Origin: Acidobacteriota bacterium
GTDB taxonomy: Bacteria; Acidobacteriota; Vicinamibacteria; Vicinamibacterales; UBA8438
Assembly (NCBI GenBank): GCA_009861545.1
Contig: VXME01000071.1
Span: forward strand, 23,189 to 87,188
Direction: 5' to 3'
Length of the DNA: 64,000 bases
The translations under genes were made by a program, and so were the position numbers. The notes below the pieces were generated by a model, which saw nothing but the letters and a program-made list of their open reading frames with translations, searched no databases and had not been told where the DNA came from. This document shows positions 36,541 to 45,816 of the stretch, piece by piece; position 1 is the first letter of the stretch, and every line of letters starts with the position of its first letter.

Positions 36541-37113
36541 TCAGTGGACGGCGCCGGTGCCGCCCTGCTGCAGAAACGACGGGTCGGCCCCCATGCGGCG
36601 GATTGCCGCTTCCCACATGTCGTCGGGGCGCGTGTCGAAAACGATGTCGAGGTCGACGTCGGCGTGCAGCCAGGACGACGCGGCAAGCTCCGCGTCGAGC
36701 TGCCCTGCCCCCCACCCCGCGTAGCCGGTGAGCAGACGCGTGCGCGGCGGCGGCGGCGACTCCAGAAGCCGCCGCAGGAGTTGCGGCGACGTGGAGAGGA
36801 AGATCCCGTCGCATACGCGGACCGACTCGACCTCGCCGGGCTCGGCGCCCATCAGGATCCAGCCGCGTTCGGGCTCCACCGGACCGCCGATCCAGAGCTC
36901 CAGGTTGCTGCCGGAAGACACCGGCGGGGTCAGCCGGACGACATCGGACGCCGGGGTCGTCGTGCGTTGGTTGAGCACGAGGCCGAACGCGCCTCCCTCA
37001 CCGTGCTCGCAGAGCAGGATGACGCTCCGCTGGAAGTTCGGATCGTCGAGCTGCGGCATCGAGACCAGCAGGGACGGGGCGAGCGAGGGAAAGGGCTTGT
37101 CGGGTTGGTTCAT
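36541..37113 (-). CDS. algH: YqgE/AlgH family protein
   Basis: Conserved 190-residue protein of unknown biochemical role (DUF179), named after an alginate regulator in Pseudomonas. Family blocks are LVSMPQLDDPNFQRSVILLCEHGEGGAFGLVLNQ (read here in parts as MPQLDDPNFQRSV and CEHGEGGAFGLVLN), WIGGPVEPERGWIL and GYAGWGAGQLDAEL. It follows queG by 35 bases on the same strand and is probably cotranscribed. Confidence 0.93.
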   Translation of the reverse strand: MNQPDKPFPSLAPSLLVSMPQLDDPNFQRSVILLCEHGEGGAFGLVLNQRTTTPASDVVRLTPPVSSGSNLELWIGGPVEPERGWILMGAEPGEVESVRVCDGIFLSTSPQLLRRLLESPPPPRTRLLTGYAGWGAGQLDAELAASSWLHADVDLDIVFDTRPDDMWEAAIRRMGADPSFLQQGGTGAVH

Positions 37114-37148
37114 CGCGAGCGCCGGGGTCGAGTGCGGCGTCTATTCTC

Positions 37149-38264
37149 TCACGACCGGCGGTGTGGCAGCGGACGTCGGAGGGGCTCGTCGTCGCTGGTC
37201 TCCGCCGCCGGGACCGACGACCGCGCGGCGAGACGCCGGCGCGCCCAGCCGACGTGCTCCGCCACCAAGGGGTCTCCACGCGACGGCGTGCCGGTGGAAA
37301 TGGGCTCGGCGAGCGCCGCCGCCGCCGTCGCCGTGGAGCTGTTGCCGAGCGCGACGGCCACGTTGCGTCGAAGTCCCTTCAGTCGGGCCCGCGACATGGC
37401 GCTGCGCTCGAGCAACGCCTCCAGGCGCTCGTCGGACTGCCTCCAGAGCGCCGAGAGCCGAGGCTGGTCCAGCTCCGGGGCCGGTTGCCACGCCGGGTCG
37501 TCCGACCGTACCGGCGCCGCGTTGTACGGACAGACTTCCTGGCAGATGTCGCAGCCGTAGACGCGCGTGCCGATGTCCGCGCGCCGCTCTTCCGGGATCG
37601 CGCCGCGGATCTCGATGGTCAGGTACGACAGGCAGCGCGTGGCGTCGAGCACGCCCGGCTCCGGGAACGCGCCGGTCGGACACGCATCGAGACACAGCGT
37701 GCACGTGCCGCACTGGTCCATCTGCGGCGCGTCGGGGTCGAGAGGCAGGCTCGTGATTATCTCCGACAGGAAGAACCACGAGCCCTGCTCCGGATTGATG
37801 AGGCAGGTGTTCTTGCCGATCCAGCCGAGTCCGGCGTGCTGAGCGTACACGCGTTCCTGCACCGGTCCGGTATCGACGTAGCAGCGAGCCTCGAAGGGCT
37901 CGCCGGCCGCTGCGCGCATCCGCTCGAGCAGAGCCTCGGTACGCCGGCCGACGACGTCGTGGTAGTCCGCGCCCCAAGCGTAGCGCGAGATGAGCGCGGC
38001 GTCCGGATCGTTCACCTCGATCGAGTAGGGGCGGTCGGTGTCGTAGAGCGTGCCCAGCGAGATGACGGAGAGCGCCGACGGCACCACCTCGCGCACGTCG
38101 GACCGCCGACGCGCGTTGCGAGCCAGGTACCGCATCTCGCCCCCGTAGCCGCGCTCGAGCCAGTCGTCGAGGAACCGGAGCTCCGGAAAGGCCTTCGCCG
38201 GGGCGATGCCGCACAGGTCGAATCCCGCTTGCCGCGCGAACGTCTTCACGTCGTCGGCGTTCAT
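37149..38264 (-). CDS. queG: Epoxyqueuosine reductase QueG
   Basis: Cobalamin and [4Fe-4S] enzyme that performs the last step of queuosine synthesis in tRNA. 371 residues. The catalytic region holds RYAWGADYHDVV and GLGWIGKNTCLI. Two [4Fe-4S] sites are CGTCTLCLDACPTGAF and CDICQEVCPYN, with further Cys in TRCLSYLTIEIRG. The final about 60 residues match the HEAT-like tail (LRRNVAVALGN). ATG start at 38264. Sits between the TonB receptor gene and algH on the minus strand. Confidence 0.95.
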   Translation of the reverse strand: MNADDVKTFARQAGFDLCGIAPAKAFPELRFLDDWLERGYGGEMRYLARNARRRSDVREVVPSALSVISLGTLYDTDRPYSIEVNDPDAALISRYAWGADYHDVVGRRTEALLERMRAAAGEPFEARCYVDTGPVQERVYAQHAGLGWIGKNTCLINPEQGSWFFLSEIITSLPLDPDAPQMDQCGTCTLCLDACPTGAFPEPGVLDATRCLSYLTIEIRGAIPEERRADIGTRVYGCDICQEVCPYNAAPVRSDDPAWQPAPELDQPRLSALWRQSDERLEALLERSAMSRARLKGLRRNVAVALGNSSTATAAAALAEPISTGTPSRGDPLVAEHVGWARRRLAARSSVPAAETSDDEPLRRPLPHRRS

Positions 38265-38296
38265 GCTCCACTCCCTGGCGGCGCGCCGGCCGAAGC

Positions 38297-41200
38297 TCAG
38301 AACACGAAGCGCAGGCCGAACTGCATCTCCCGCGCGTTCAGCGCGCTGAAGATGCGGCCGAAGTTGGGCGACCCGAAGAAGCGGTTCGGCAGGTCGAAGT
38401 TGGCGCGGTTGAGGACGTTGAAGACCTCCCAGCGGAACTCCAGGCGGCTGCCGTTGTCCAGCGGCCAGTTCTTGGCCAGGGCCATGTCCACGTTGGCGTA
38501 GCCGGGGGCGAAGACGGGGTTGCGGGGGGCGCTGCCGTAGGAGAAGGGCGCCTGCAGAGCGAACGCGCCGGTGTCGAACCAGCGCTCGACGGTGCGCTCG
38601 CCGCGCGGCAGGTTCGGGTCGCGCAGCATGTCCGGGCGCTGCGATGGTCCGGCTCCGATGTTGGCGCGGTCGTCGGTGATGTTCACGGTGAACGGCGCGC
38701 CGGACTGCACGGTGACGATGCCGTTGAGGCGCCAGTGGCCGAGCAGCCCCTCCCGCCAGCCGCCGGCGTTGCGCTGGAACGGAAGCTCGTAGGTGGCGCT
38801 GCCGACGAGCTGGTGGCGGTGATCGAAGCTCGACAGCGCGTTCTCTCCCGGAAAGATGTTGCGCACGTCCTGCGGCAGGTTCGACTCGAAGGCGGTCGCC
38901 CCCGGACTCGACGCGTCGTCCTTCGACTGCGAGAGCGTGTAGGCGACGTCGAATGCGAGGTCGTCGCGCAGGCGGCGGACCGTCTTGAAGGTCACCGCGT
39001 GGTAGATGGACTTGCCGTCGAAGCGGATCGCGCGAATCCCGGCGAGCTGCGGGACGGCCCGCCGCCCGCTGATCGAACCGGGGCCGGGCACCGGCACGTT
39101 GTGCACCGTCGAGTTGTCGGCGCCGATCGTGTACGACCCCATGTAGAACATCTCGAACGCCGTGCCGGGCCGGATTTCGGTCTGCACGCCGCCGCTCCAG
39201 GTCTGGGTGTACTCGACCTGGAAGTCGTAGTCCATGATGGACCCGCCGATGCTGCCGGTCGGCTCGGCGGCCAGGATCGACCCGGTGTCCCAGGCCGGCA
39301 CGAACTGCCCCGCCGGCACGTCGACCTGCTTGAGGAAGAAGAACGGCAGGTTGCGCGCGAACGCCGTCTGGACGCTATAGGCCCACTGGTTGAGGAAGAT
39401 GCCGTAGCCGCCGCGGACGACGGTGCTTCCGTCGTCGTCCGCGAGCCAGGCGAATCCGAGTCGCGGGGCGAAGCGCGTCTTGCTGGGCCGCAACAGGCTG
39501 CGGTCCCAGCCGGCCTCGGCCGAGGTCACCCACGGGATCGGGATCAGCGGGAGCAACTCGTTCGCGGCGGGCGAGATGTTGCCGGCCGCGTCGCTGGCGA
39601 TGACGTAGCGCCCCCCCGGCACCGACACGTCGATCGTCGACAGGCGGTTGTCGACGTCCCGCATGTGCTGGTTGATTTCGTAGCGCAGCCCGATGTTCAG
39701 GGTCAGGTCGTCGTTGACCCGCCAGTCGTCCTGCGCGTACAGGTGCAGCCAGTTGGTTCGCGCGTCCTCGCTGCCGCGGCCGCCGATGCCCGAGCGCGCC
39801 TCGACCGGATAGCCGAGGAGGAAGTCGGCGAACGGATTCCCGCTGAAACGGCCGGTGTAGCGGAAGCGGCCGCGCGCCGTATCCGGGTTCTCGGGCCGGA
39901 ACCGCAGGTGGAACCAGTAGCCGCCGAACTTCAGGTGGTGGGCGCCGCGATCGATCAGGAAGTTGTTGTAGAGCTCGAAGTGCTCGTTGCGCCGGAACAC
40001 GAAGCTGGTCGGGTCGCCCATCGCGCTGTAGAGCCCCGCGGTATCGATCTGCGGGTAGCCGACGTCGCGCGGGTCGCGGGTGACCCCGAGCAACCCGGTG
40101 GACTGCGCGAAGTCGACGCCGCGGCGCAGGCTCTCCTGGCCGCCGTCGACGCTCATCCAGCCGAAGCGCGTCTCGTTGAGCATCGCCGTCCCGATCGTGC
40201 GCGTGTAGCTCGCGGCCAGGTTGCGCGTGCGGGTCGAGAGCGTGCGCCCGAAGCCCGGGATCAGCGCCTCCTGCTGCACGCTGGTGCCGAACGGCTGCAG
40301 ATCGTGGGCGTCGAACGTGCTGAACCGCAGGAACATCTGGTCGCTCGCGCCGACGCGGTGATCCAGGCGGGCGCTGAACTGATCGACGTCGGACTCGGAC
40401 CGCTCGACCGACGTCAGGTTCTGCACCTCGCCGCTCGCGTTCGGCAGCGGCACCTGCTCCAGGAAGGCGGCGGCGATCGGATCGATGCGGCCGGCGGGGA
40501 TCCGGTTGCCGGCGAACGGGGACCCGCACGCCCCGGTGGCGGGGTCGCGGGTCAGCGGATCGCAGATCCGGTCGAGTCCCGTGAAGTCGCCGCCGCGGAC
40601 CGCCGCCGACGGCACGGAGAAGGTCTTCGTCAGCGAGCGCGTGCTGCGCTGCCCTTCGTAGCTGAGAAACGCGAACGTCCGGTCCCGAACAATGGGGCCG
40701 CCGACGGTCCCGCCGAACTGGCCCTGGTCGAGCGGCGGTACCGGCTCGTCGCGCGGGGCGAAATAGTTGTGCGCGTCGAATCGCTCGTTCCGGACGAACG
40801 TGAACGCGCTGCCGTGGTACTGGTTCGTGCCCGCCTTGGTGGCGACGTTGATCAGCGCCGACGCCTTGCCGCCGAACTCCGGCGGGTACATCGACTTCTG
40901 GATCTTGAACTCCTGGATGGAATCGACCGAGGGGTTGATCACCAGGTTGTTGAACAGCTCGTCGGTCACCTTGACGCCGTCGAGCAGGTAGATATTGTGT
41001 CCGGCGCGCTGGCCGCCGATGTTGGGCAGCGGCCCGGCCTGCTGCAGCGCCGCGCCGCGCGTGCCGCCGGGCGGAATCACGACCGCGTCGCTGAGCTGTG
41101 CGAGCTGCAGGAACTGCCGTCCGTTCAACGGAATCTGCTCGACCTCGTGGCCGGCGATGACGTCGCTGATCTCGGCGTTGTTCGTCTGCAGCAGGGGTGC

Positions 41201-41578
41201 GTCGGCCGTGACCGTCACCTCTTCGCTCAGCGCCCCGAGCGCAAGCTCGAACGGCAGGTCGAGCTCGCGGCCGATATCCAGGAACACGCCGGTCCGCACG
41301 ACGCGCCGGAACCCGGGCAGCTCGGCGGTGATCTCCCAGGCGCCGATCGGCAGCGACGCCATGAAGAAGCGCCCGTCCACATCCGTGACGCGCTCGACCG
41401 AGAAGCCGGTGTCGACGTGTGTCGCCACGATGGTCGCGCCCGGCAGGACGGCTCCCGATTCGTCGCGCACCACGCCGCCGAGACCGCCGGTGTTCGCCTG
41501 ACCGGCGGCGGACGCCGCACAGGCGGCAAGCAAGAGGCCGAACAGGATCGGTCGGCCCGTTTTCGCTGCTGCACGCAT
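38297..41578 (-). CDS. TonB-dependent receptor-like outer-membrane protein with CarboxypepD-regulatory N-terminus (Oar-like)
   Basis: About 1093 residues from ATG 41578; the TTG at 41584 or GTG at 41593 are alternatives nearer a GGGGGAGG stretch. Signal peptide, then a carboxypeptidase-regulatory-like domain (GGVVRDESGAVLPGATIVAT), a plug with LPNIGGQRAGHNIYLLDGV, and a long beta-barrel ending in the outer-membrane C-terminal aromatic motif FGLRFVF. This Oar-like architecture is heavily expanded in Acidobacteriota and is used for import or adhesion of oligosaccharides, peptides or proteins. No associated SusD-like gene is present, so the ligand is unknown. Confidence 0.9.
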   Translation of the reverse strand: MRAAAKTGRPILFGLLLAACAASAAGQANTGGLGGVVRDESGAVLPGATIVATHVDTGFSVERVTDVDGRFFMASLPIGAWEITAELPGFRRVVRTGVFLDIGRELDLPFELALGALSEEVTVTADAPLLQTNNAEISDVIAGHEVEQIPLNGRQFLQLAQLSDAVVIPPGGTRGAALQQAGPLPNIGGQRAGHNIYLLDGVKVTDELFNNLVINPSVDSIQEFKIQKSMYPPEFGGKASALINVATKAGTNQYHGSAFTFVRNERFDAHNYFAPRDEPVPPLDQGQFGGTVGGPIVRDRTFAFLSYEGQRSTRSLTKTFSVPSAAVRGGDFTGLDRICDPLTRDPATGACGSPFAGNRIPAGRIDPIAAAFLEQVPLPNASGEVQNLTSVERSESDVDQFSARLDHRVGASDQMFLRFSTFDAHDLQPFGTSVQQEALIPGFGRTLSTRTRNLAASYTRTIGTAMLNETRFGWMSVDGGQESLRRGVDFAQSTGLLGVTRDPRDVGYPQIDTAGLYSAMGDPTSFVFRRNEHFELYNNFLIDRGAHHLKFGGYWFHLRFRPENPDTARGRFRYTGRFSGNPFADFLLGYPVEARSGIGGRGSEDARTNWLHLYAQDDWRVNDDLTLNIGLRYEINQHMRDVDNRLSTIDVSVPGGRYVIASDAAGNISPAANELLPLIPIPWVTSAEAGWDRSLLRPSKTRFAPRLGFAWLADDDGSTVVRGGYGIFLNQWAYSVQTAFARNLPFFFLKQVDVPAGQFVPAWDTGSILAAEPTGSIGGSIMDYDFQVEYTQTWSGGVQTEIRPGTAFEMFYMGSYTIGADNSTVHNVPVPGPGSISGRRAVPQLAGIRAIRFDGKSIYHAVTFKTVRRLRDDLAFDVAYTLSQSKDDASSPGATAFESNLPQDVRNIFPGENALSSFDHRHQLVGSATYELPFQRNAGGWREGLLGHWRLNGIVTVQSGAPFTVNITDDRANIGAGPSQRPDMLRDPNLPRGERTVERWFDTGAFALQAPFSYGSAPRNPVFAPGYANVDMALAKNWPLDNGSRLEFRWEVFNVLNRANFDLPNRFFGSPNFGRIFSALNAREMQFGLRFVF

Positions 41579-41664
41579 CACCAAATCAGTCACGCCTCCC
41601 CCGCACCATCGTCGGTATGCTTCGCACCAGGTGAACTCTCCCTGTCGGAATCCTGGCCGGCGAA

Positions 41665-42849
41665 TCATTGTAACGACTCGCCGCCGTCACCGGGCAAGCA
41701 CCCGGACCGGGGCCCGCGCCCGGCAACCGACAGGATGCGCTCGGCCGTCCGTCGGCTCGCTCCTGCCGACCCGAGGCGCGCACGCACGCGCCCCAGCGCC
41801 GTCCGGGTCCGCTCGGCCCGTGGGGAGTCGGTGAGAAACGAGACGACCTCGTCCGCCACCGCGGCCGGGGTGAAGGCGTCCTGAATCAGCTCCGGCACGA
41901 CCGGTTCGCCGGCGATCAGGTTGGCCATTCCCGCGTGCCGCACGTGCGAGAAGGTCTTGACGATGCGGTACGTCAGAGCCGACAACCGGTACACGATCAC
42001 CATCGGCCGGCGGTGAATGGCGGTCTGGACCGTCGCGGTGCCGGACGCGGTGACCACCACGTCGGCGGCGGCCAGGACGTCGTCCGTGCGCCCCTCGCAA
42101 ACAGCCGCCGCGCCCGAGTCGACCAGAGGGCCGACCGGGGCCAACAGCGCGTCGTCCAGGTTCGGGGCGCGCGCCACGACGAACTGCGCCGCCGGGATCC
42201 TCCTGCGCACGAGACCCGCAGCGCGCACGACATCCGGCAGAATCGCCCGCAGCTCGTTCGGCCGGCTGCCCGGAAGCAACGCCACCGTGGGCGCCGCCGG
42301 GTCGAGCTCCAGCGACCGCAGAAAGGCCGCCCTGTCCTCCGTCGCCCTCGACAGCTCCAGCAACGGGTGGCCGACGAACTCCACCGGAATGCCGGCCTCG
42401 CGGTAGAGCGCCTCTTCGAACGGGAAGATCACCAGCGCAAGGTCGACGAGGCGGCGCATCGTCTCGATCCGCCGCCGCCGCCACGCCCAGAGCTGCGGTC
42501 CGATGTAGTACACGACCGGGATGCCGAGCCGCCGTACCGCGGCCGCCACCCGGAAGTTGATCTCCGGAAAGTCCACCGCGACGAACACGTCCGGACGCTC
42601 GGCGCGGGCACGCGACACCAGCTCCCGGTACACGGCGTACGATCGGGGCAGCACCGCGAGCGCCTCCGACAGGCCGGTGGCGGCCAGCCCCCGGTAGTGG
42701 GCCACGAGCTCCGCCCCGCCGTCACGCAGATGGTCCCCACCGAGGCCGAAGACACGGGCGCCGGTATCCAGATCGCGAAGGGCGGCGCTCAACGCACCGG
42801 CATAGAGGTCGCCCGACGGCTCACCGCAGGAGATCAGGACCCTGGCCAA
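41665..42849 (-). CDS. lpxB: Lipid-A-disaccharide synthase
   Basis: Condenses UDP-2,3-diacylglucosamine with lipid X to make the lipid A disaccharide, which marks the organism as Gram-negative with LPS. 394 residues starting at TTG 42849 (no in-frame ATG fits). Family motifs: ISCGEPSGDLYAG, VDFPEINFRVA, YYIGPQLWAWRRRR, VGHPLLE, LLPGSRPNEL and ASGTATVQTAIHRRPMVIVYR. The protein is slightly longer at the C-terminus than usual, with a Gly/Pro-rich tail. No other lpx genes are adjacent. Confidence 0.95.
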   Translation of the reverse strand: MARVLISCGEPSGDLYAGALSAALRDLDTGARVFGLGGDHLRDGGAELVAHYRGLAATGLSEALAVLPRSYAVYRELVSRARAERPDVFVAVDFPEINFRVAAAVRRLGIPVVYYIGPQLWAWRRRRIETMRRLVDLALVIFPFEEALYREAGIPVEFVGHPLLELSRATEDRAAFLRSLELDPAAPTVALLPGSRPNELRAILPDVVRAAGLVRRRIPAAQFVVARAPNLDDALLAPVGPLVDSGAAAVCEGRTDDVLAAADVVVTASGTATVQTAIHRRPMVIVYRLSALTYRIVKTFSHVRHAGMANLIAGEPVVPELIQDAFTPAAVADEVVSFLTDSPRAERTRTALGRVRARLGSAGASRRTAERILSVAGRGPRSGCLPGDGGESLQ

Positions 42850-42883
42850 CTGTTCGGGACCCTGGGACAGACGTCACGAACCC

Positions 42884-44383
42884 TCAGCGGCGGAACCGGG
42901 AGGCGCGTCGAAAATCGGCCGCCGTCAGGTCGAGGTCGGCCAGAGGCACCACCTCGATCCGGTCGAAGCCGACGCCGGAGAGGTCGCGCAGGAACACCGA
43001 GGCGTCGCCCACCAGCACCATCGACAGATTGCCGGGCTGTAGCCAGTTCTCGGCCACGCGCTCGATGTCGCGCACGGTGACGGCGTTGATGCGCTCCGGG
43101 AAGTTCTCGATCTCGTCCACGTCGAGGCCGTAGAGAATGGCCTCGAGCACCCGGGCGGCGATGGCGTTCGGCGTCTCGATGTCGATCGGGAAGCTGCCGG
43201 CCAGGTAGTCCTGTGCGCTCCGCAGCTCGCGCTCGCGCACGCGCTCGCGCCGCAGGCGGGCGATCTCGTCCACGGTGAGGCGCAGCGCCTCGGCGGTGGC
43301 GGACGACCGGGTGTCGGTCTTGGCCATGAAGTCGCCCGCGATCTGCTGTCCCGCGATGTCCGCGGAGGCGGCGTAGGTCAGCGACCGCTCGGTGCGCAGC
43401 ACGCTACCGAGCCGGTTGCCCCCCTCGCCGCCCAGGATCTTGATCGCCACGTCGAACGCCAGGTAGTCGGGGTGCGCCCGCGGCAGGGCGGCGTGACCGG
43501 CGTGAATGACGGTCTGCACGGCTCCGGGCCTGTTGACCACGACGAGGCGCCGCGTCGGCGACGGGACGTTGTCGGCGGTCACCGCCGGCGGGAGGGGGCC
43601 TCGCCGCCAGTCGCCGAGGGCGCGCTCGACCCCGGTGAACGCCTCCTCCGCGGTTACGTCCCCCACAACGGCCAGTACGGCATTGTTGGGCAGATAGTGC
43701 GTGCGGTGGAATGCCACCAGGTTGCTGCGGGTTATGGTGCGGACGGACCGCGGCGTACCGCCCTGGGGCATGCCGTAGGGATGGAAGCCGTAGACCAACC
43801 GGTTGAAGACGACATTGGCGATGTATGCGGGATCGTCGTAGCTGACCTGCAGGCCCGACAGGACCTGGTTGCGCTGCCGCTCGATCTCGTCCGGCGCGAA
43901 CGCCGGGCGCCGCGCCACGTCGGCAAGCAGATCGAGGGCGAAGTCGAAGCTGTCCTTCATCACGAGGACGTCGACGAACCCGAGGTCGCGGGCCGTGCCC
44001 GCGCTCAGGGCGCCGCCGATGCTGTCGATGGAACCGGCTATCTCCTGGGCCGTGCGCGTCGTCGTCCCCTGGTCGAGGAGTTGCCCGACGAGTGACGCGA
44101 CGCCGGGCTGACCGGGCGGATCGGCGGCGGCGCCGGCCCGCAGGATCATCCGCACGTTCACCGCGGGCTGCTCGTGATGACCGACGTAGACGACCTGCAG
44201 GCCGTTGTCCAGGGACCGGATCTCGTAGTCCGGAAAATCGACGTGGCGCCGCAGGAGCGGCGGCGGCGGCTGCTCGGTCGGCCAGTCGATTCGCTGCGCG
44301 GACACCGGAGACGCGAGCCACGGGCCGCCCACGACCGCCGCCAGCACCAGCGCGCCGACCCGCGCTGCAAGCGCCCTCCTCAT
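42884..44383 (-). CDS. M16-family peptidase homologue without the HxxEH metal site (partner subunit)
   Basis: 499 residues with a signal peptide (about 1-29). Start ATG 44383 has GGGGAGG six bases upstream; an in-frame ATG at 44407 overlaps the stop of the previous gene by four bases and is the alternative. The fold is M16 (IRSLDNGLQVVYV, GDVTAEEAFTGVERALGDW, LRTERSLTYAASADI), but the zinc-binding HxxEH is replaced by SLVGQ in GVASLVGQLLDQGT. The Arg/Tyr substrate pair of the C-terminal half is kept. Such proteins pair with an active M16 subunit, here the gene directly upstream. Confidence 0.9.
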   Translation of the reverse strand: MRRALAARVGALVLAAVVGGPWLASPVSAQRIDWPTEQPPPPLLRRHVDFPDYEIRSLDNGLQVVYVGHHEQPAVNVRMILRAGAAADPPGQPGVASLVGQLLDQGTTTRTAQEIAGSIDSIGGALSAGTARDLGFVDVLVMKDSFDFALDLLADVARRPAFAPDEIERQRNQVLSGLQVSYDDPAYIANVVFNRLVYGFHPYGMPQGGTPRSVRTITRSNLVAFHRTHYLPNNAVLAVVGDVTAEEAFTGVERALGDWRRGPLPPAVTADNVPSPTRRLVVVNRPGAVQTVIHAGHAALPRAHPDYLAFDVAIKILGGEGGNRLGSVLRTERSLTYAASADIAGQQIAGDFMAKTDTRSSATAEALRLTVDEIARLRRERVRERELRSAQDYLAGSFPIDIETPNAIAARVLEAILYGLDVDEIENFPERINAVTVRDIERVAENWLQPGNLSMVLVGDASVFLRDLSGVGFDRIEVVPLADLDLTAADFRRASRFRR

Positions 44384-44403
44384 GACATGCCTCCCCGTCA
44401 CCG

Positions 44404-45777
44404 TCATTGCCCGGTCCGCCGCGAGCCGCGCGGCAGGATGGTCAGCACCAGCCGGTTGTCGTCGCGCAGGTAGGTGCGGGCGACCCGCTGCACATCTTCG
44501 CGCGACACGTTCATGAAGATGTCGAACTCGGCGTCGGCCGTCGTCACGTCGTCGTGGATGACCTGCGCGTGGGCGAGGTGCATCCCCTTCTGCTCGACCG
44601 TGATCCGGCCGATCACGTAGTCGCGCGCGAACTGGTTCTTGGCGCGCTGCAGCTCGCCGTCGCCCGGCGGCTCGATCTTGGCGCGGTCGAGCTCGGCGAT
44701 CAGGGCCGCGGCGACCGCTTCCGGCGTGCGCCCCGGCTGCACCAGGGCCACCGCGTAGAACAGGTTCGGGTCCTCGATGATGACGCCCTGGCCGAAGGCC
44801 GAGACCGCGACCTGCTGCTCGTAGACCAGACTGCGGTGAATCCGGGCGCTCTGCCCGTCCGACAGGATCTTCGACAGGATGTGCAGCGGATAGGCGTCCG
44901 GGTGCCCGTCGTAGGTGATGGGGTGCGCGACGACCACCGCCGGGAGCGGCCAGTTGTCGGCCTCCACCGTTACCCGGCGGCTCCGGGTCACGGGAGGCTC
45001 GCGCGGCAGGTTGCGCGGCACGGGCTTCGTCGCCTTCGGCACGCGGCCGAAGTAATGCTCGACCAACTGCAGCGCGTAGTCGGTCTCGAAGTCGCCGACG
45101 AGGGTCAGGGTGGCGTTCTCCGGGACGTAGTAGGTGTCGAAGAACTCCTGCACGTCCTCGATGGACGCCGCCTCGATGTCCTCCATCGAGCCGATCGTCT
45201 GGTGTTTGTAGGGATGGGTGGTGAACGCCTCGTCGTAGAGGATCTCGGACAGCAGGCCGAAGGGCTGGTTCTCGTACCGCCAGCGCCGCTCCTCCTTGAC
45301 CACCTCGCGCTCCGAATCGAGCGTCCGCTGGCTGACGCGGAGCGTGGCCATCCGATCCGCCTCGAGCCAGAGCACGAGCGGCAGGTACTGCGCCGGCACC
45401 GTCTCGAAGAAGACCGTGACGTCCTCGGTCGTGTAGGCGTTGCCGGTCCCGCCGACGCTCGAGATCATCGACAGATGCTCGTCGGAGCGCACGTTCTGCG
45501 ACCCCTTGAACATCAGGTGCTCGAACAGGTGCGCGAAACCGGTGCGGCCCGCCGGCTCGTCCTTCGACCCGACGTGGTACCACATCTGGAGGTTCACGAT
45601 CGGCGTGGAGTGATCCTCGGACAGAATCACCGTCAGGCCGTTGTCCAGCGTGGTGATGTGGTAGTCGAACTTGGTCGGCCGCACCGCGGCGTCGACGGGC
45701 GCGGCGACGGCGGCAGCGGCGCCGAGGACCAACGCGACGAGGGCCACACACCGACGTGCACGATGGGTGGATCGCAT
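44404..45777 (-). CDS. M16-family zinc peptidase, catalytic subunit, exported
   Basis: 457 residues with signal peptide (about 1-30). The inverted zinc motif HxxEH is His83-Leu-Phe-Glu86-His87 in TGFAHLFEHLMFKGS; the distal Glu is in SEREVVKEERRWR. The second half holds GDFETDYALQLVEHYFG and the Ile/Val-rich strand VVVAHPITYDGH. It forms a heterodimer-type pair with the following inactive homologue, probably a periplasmic two-subunit oligopeptidase. CATAAT ends six bases before the ATG and no Shine-Dalgarno is present. Confidence 0.94.
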   Translation of the reverse strand: MRSTHRARRCVALVALVLGAAAAVAAPVDAAVRPTKFDYHITTLDNGLTVILSEDHSTPIVNLQMWYHVGSKDEPAGRTGFAHLFEHLMFKGSQNVRSDEHLSMISSVGGTGNAYTTEDVTVFFETVPAQYLPLVLWLEADRMATLRVSQRTLDSEREVVKEERRWRYENQPFGLLSEILYDEAFTTHPYKHQTIGSMEDIEAASIEDVQEFFDTYYVPENATLTLVGDFETDYALQLVEHYFGRVPKATKPVPRNLPREPPVTRSRRVTVEADNWPLPAVVVAHPITYDGHPDAYPLHILSKILSDGQSARIHRSLVYEQQVAVSAFGQGVIIEDPNLFYAVALVQPGRTPEAVAAALIAELDRAKIEPPGDGELQRAKNQFARDYVIGRITVEQKGMHLAHAQVIHDDVTTADAEFDIFMNVSREDVQRVARTYLRDDNRLVLTILPRGSRRTGQ

Positions 45778-45783
45778 GCCGCG

Positions 45784-45789
45784 ATTATG
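45784..45789 (-). promoter_or_regulatory. Putative -10 box of leaderless M16 peptidase gene
   Basis: CATAAT (5/6 to consensus) on the minus strand with a six-base spacer to the ATG at 45777. Confidence 0.5.
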
Positions 45790-45816
45790 TCACAGCGCCG
45801 CCGGCGCGCAGCCTGA

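Noticed and set aside
38735..41884. A 1049-codon open frame antisense to the TonB receptor
   Set aside because: In very GC-rich DNA the strand opposite a real gene often lacks stops; the translation is Arg/Ala/Asp-rich without any domain, and the sense frame has clear OMP features.
42884..45751. A 955-codon fused M16 protein
   Set aside because: Upper part is a shadow frame of the preceding M16 gene. The real downstream gene starts at ATG 44383 with GGGGAGG.
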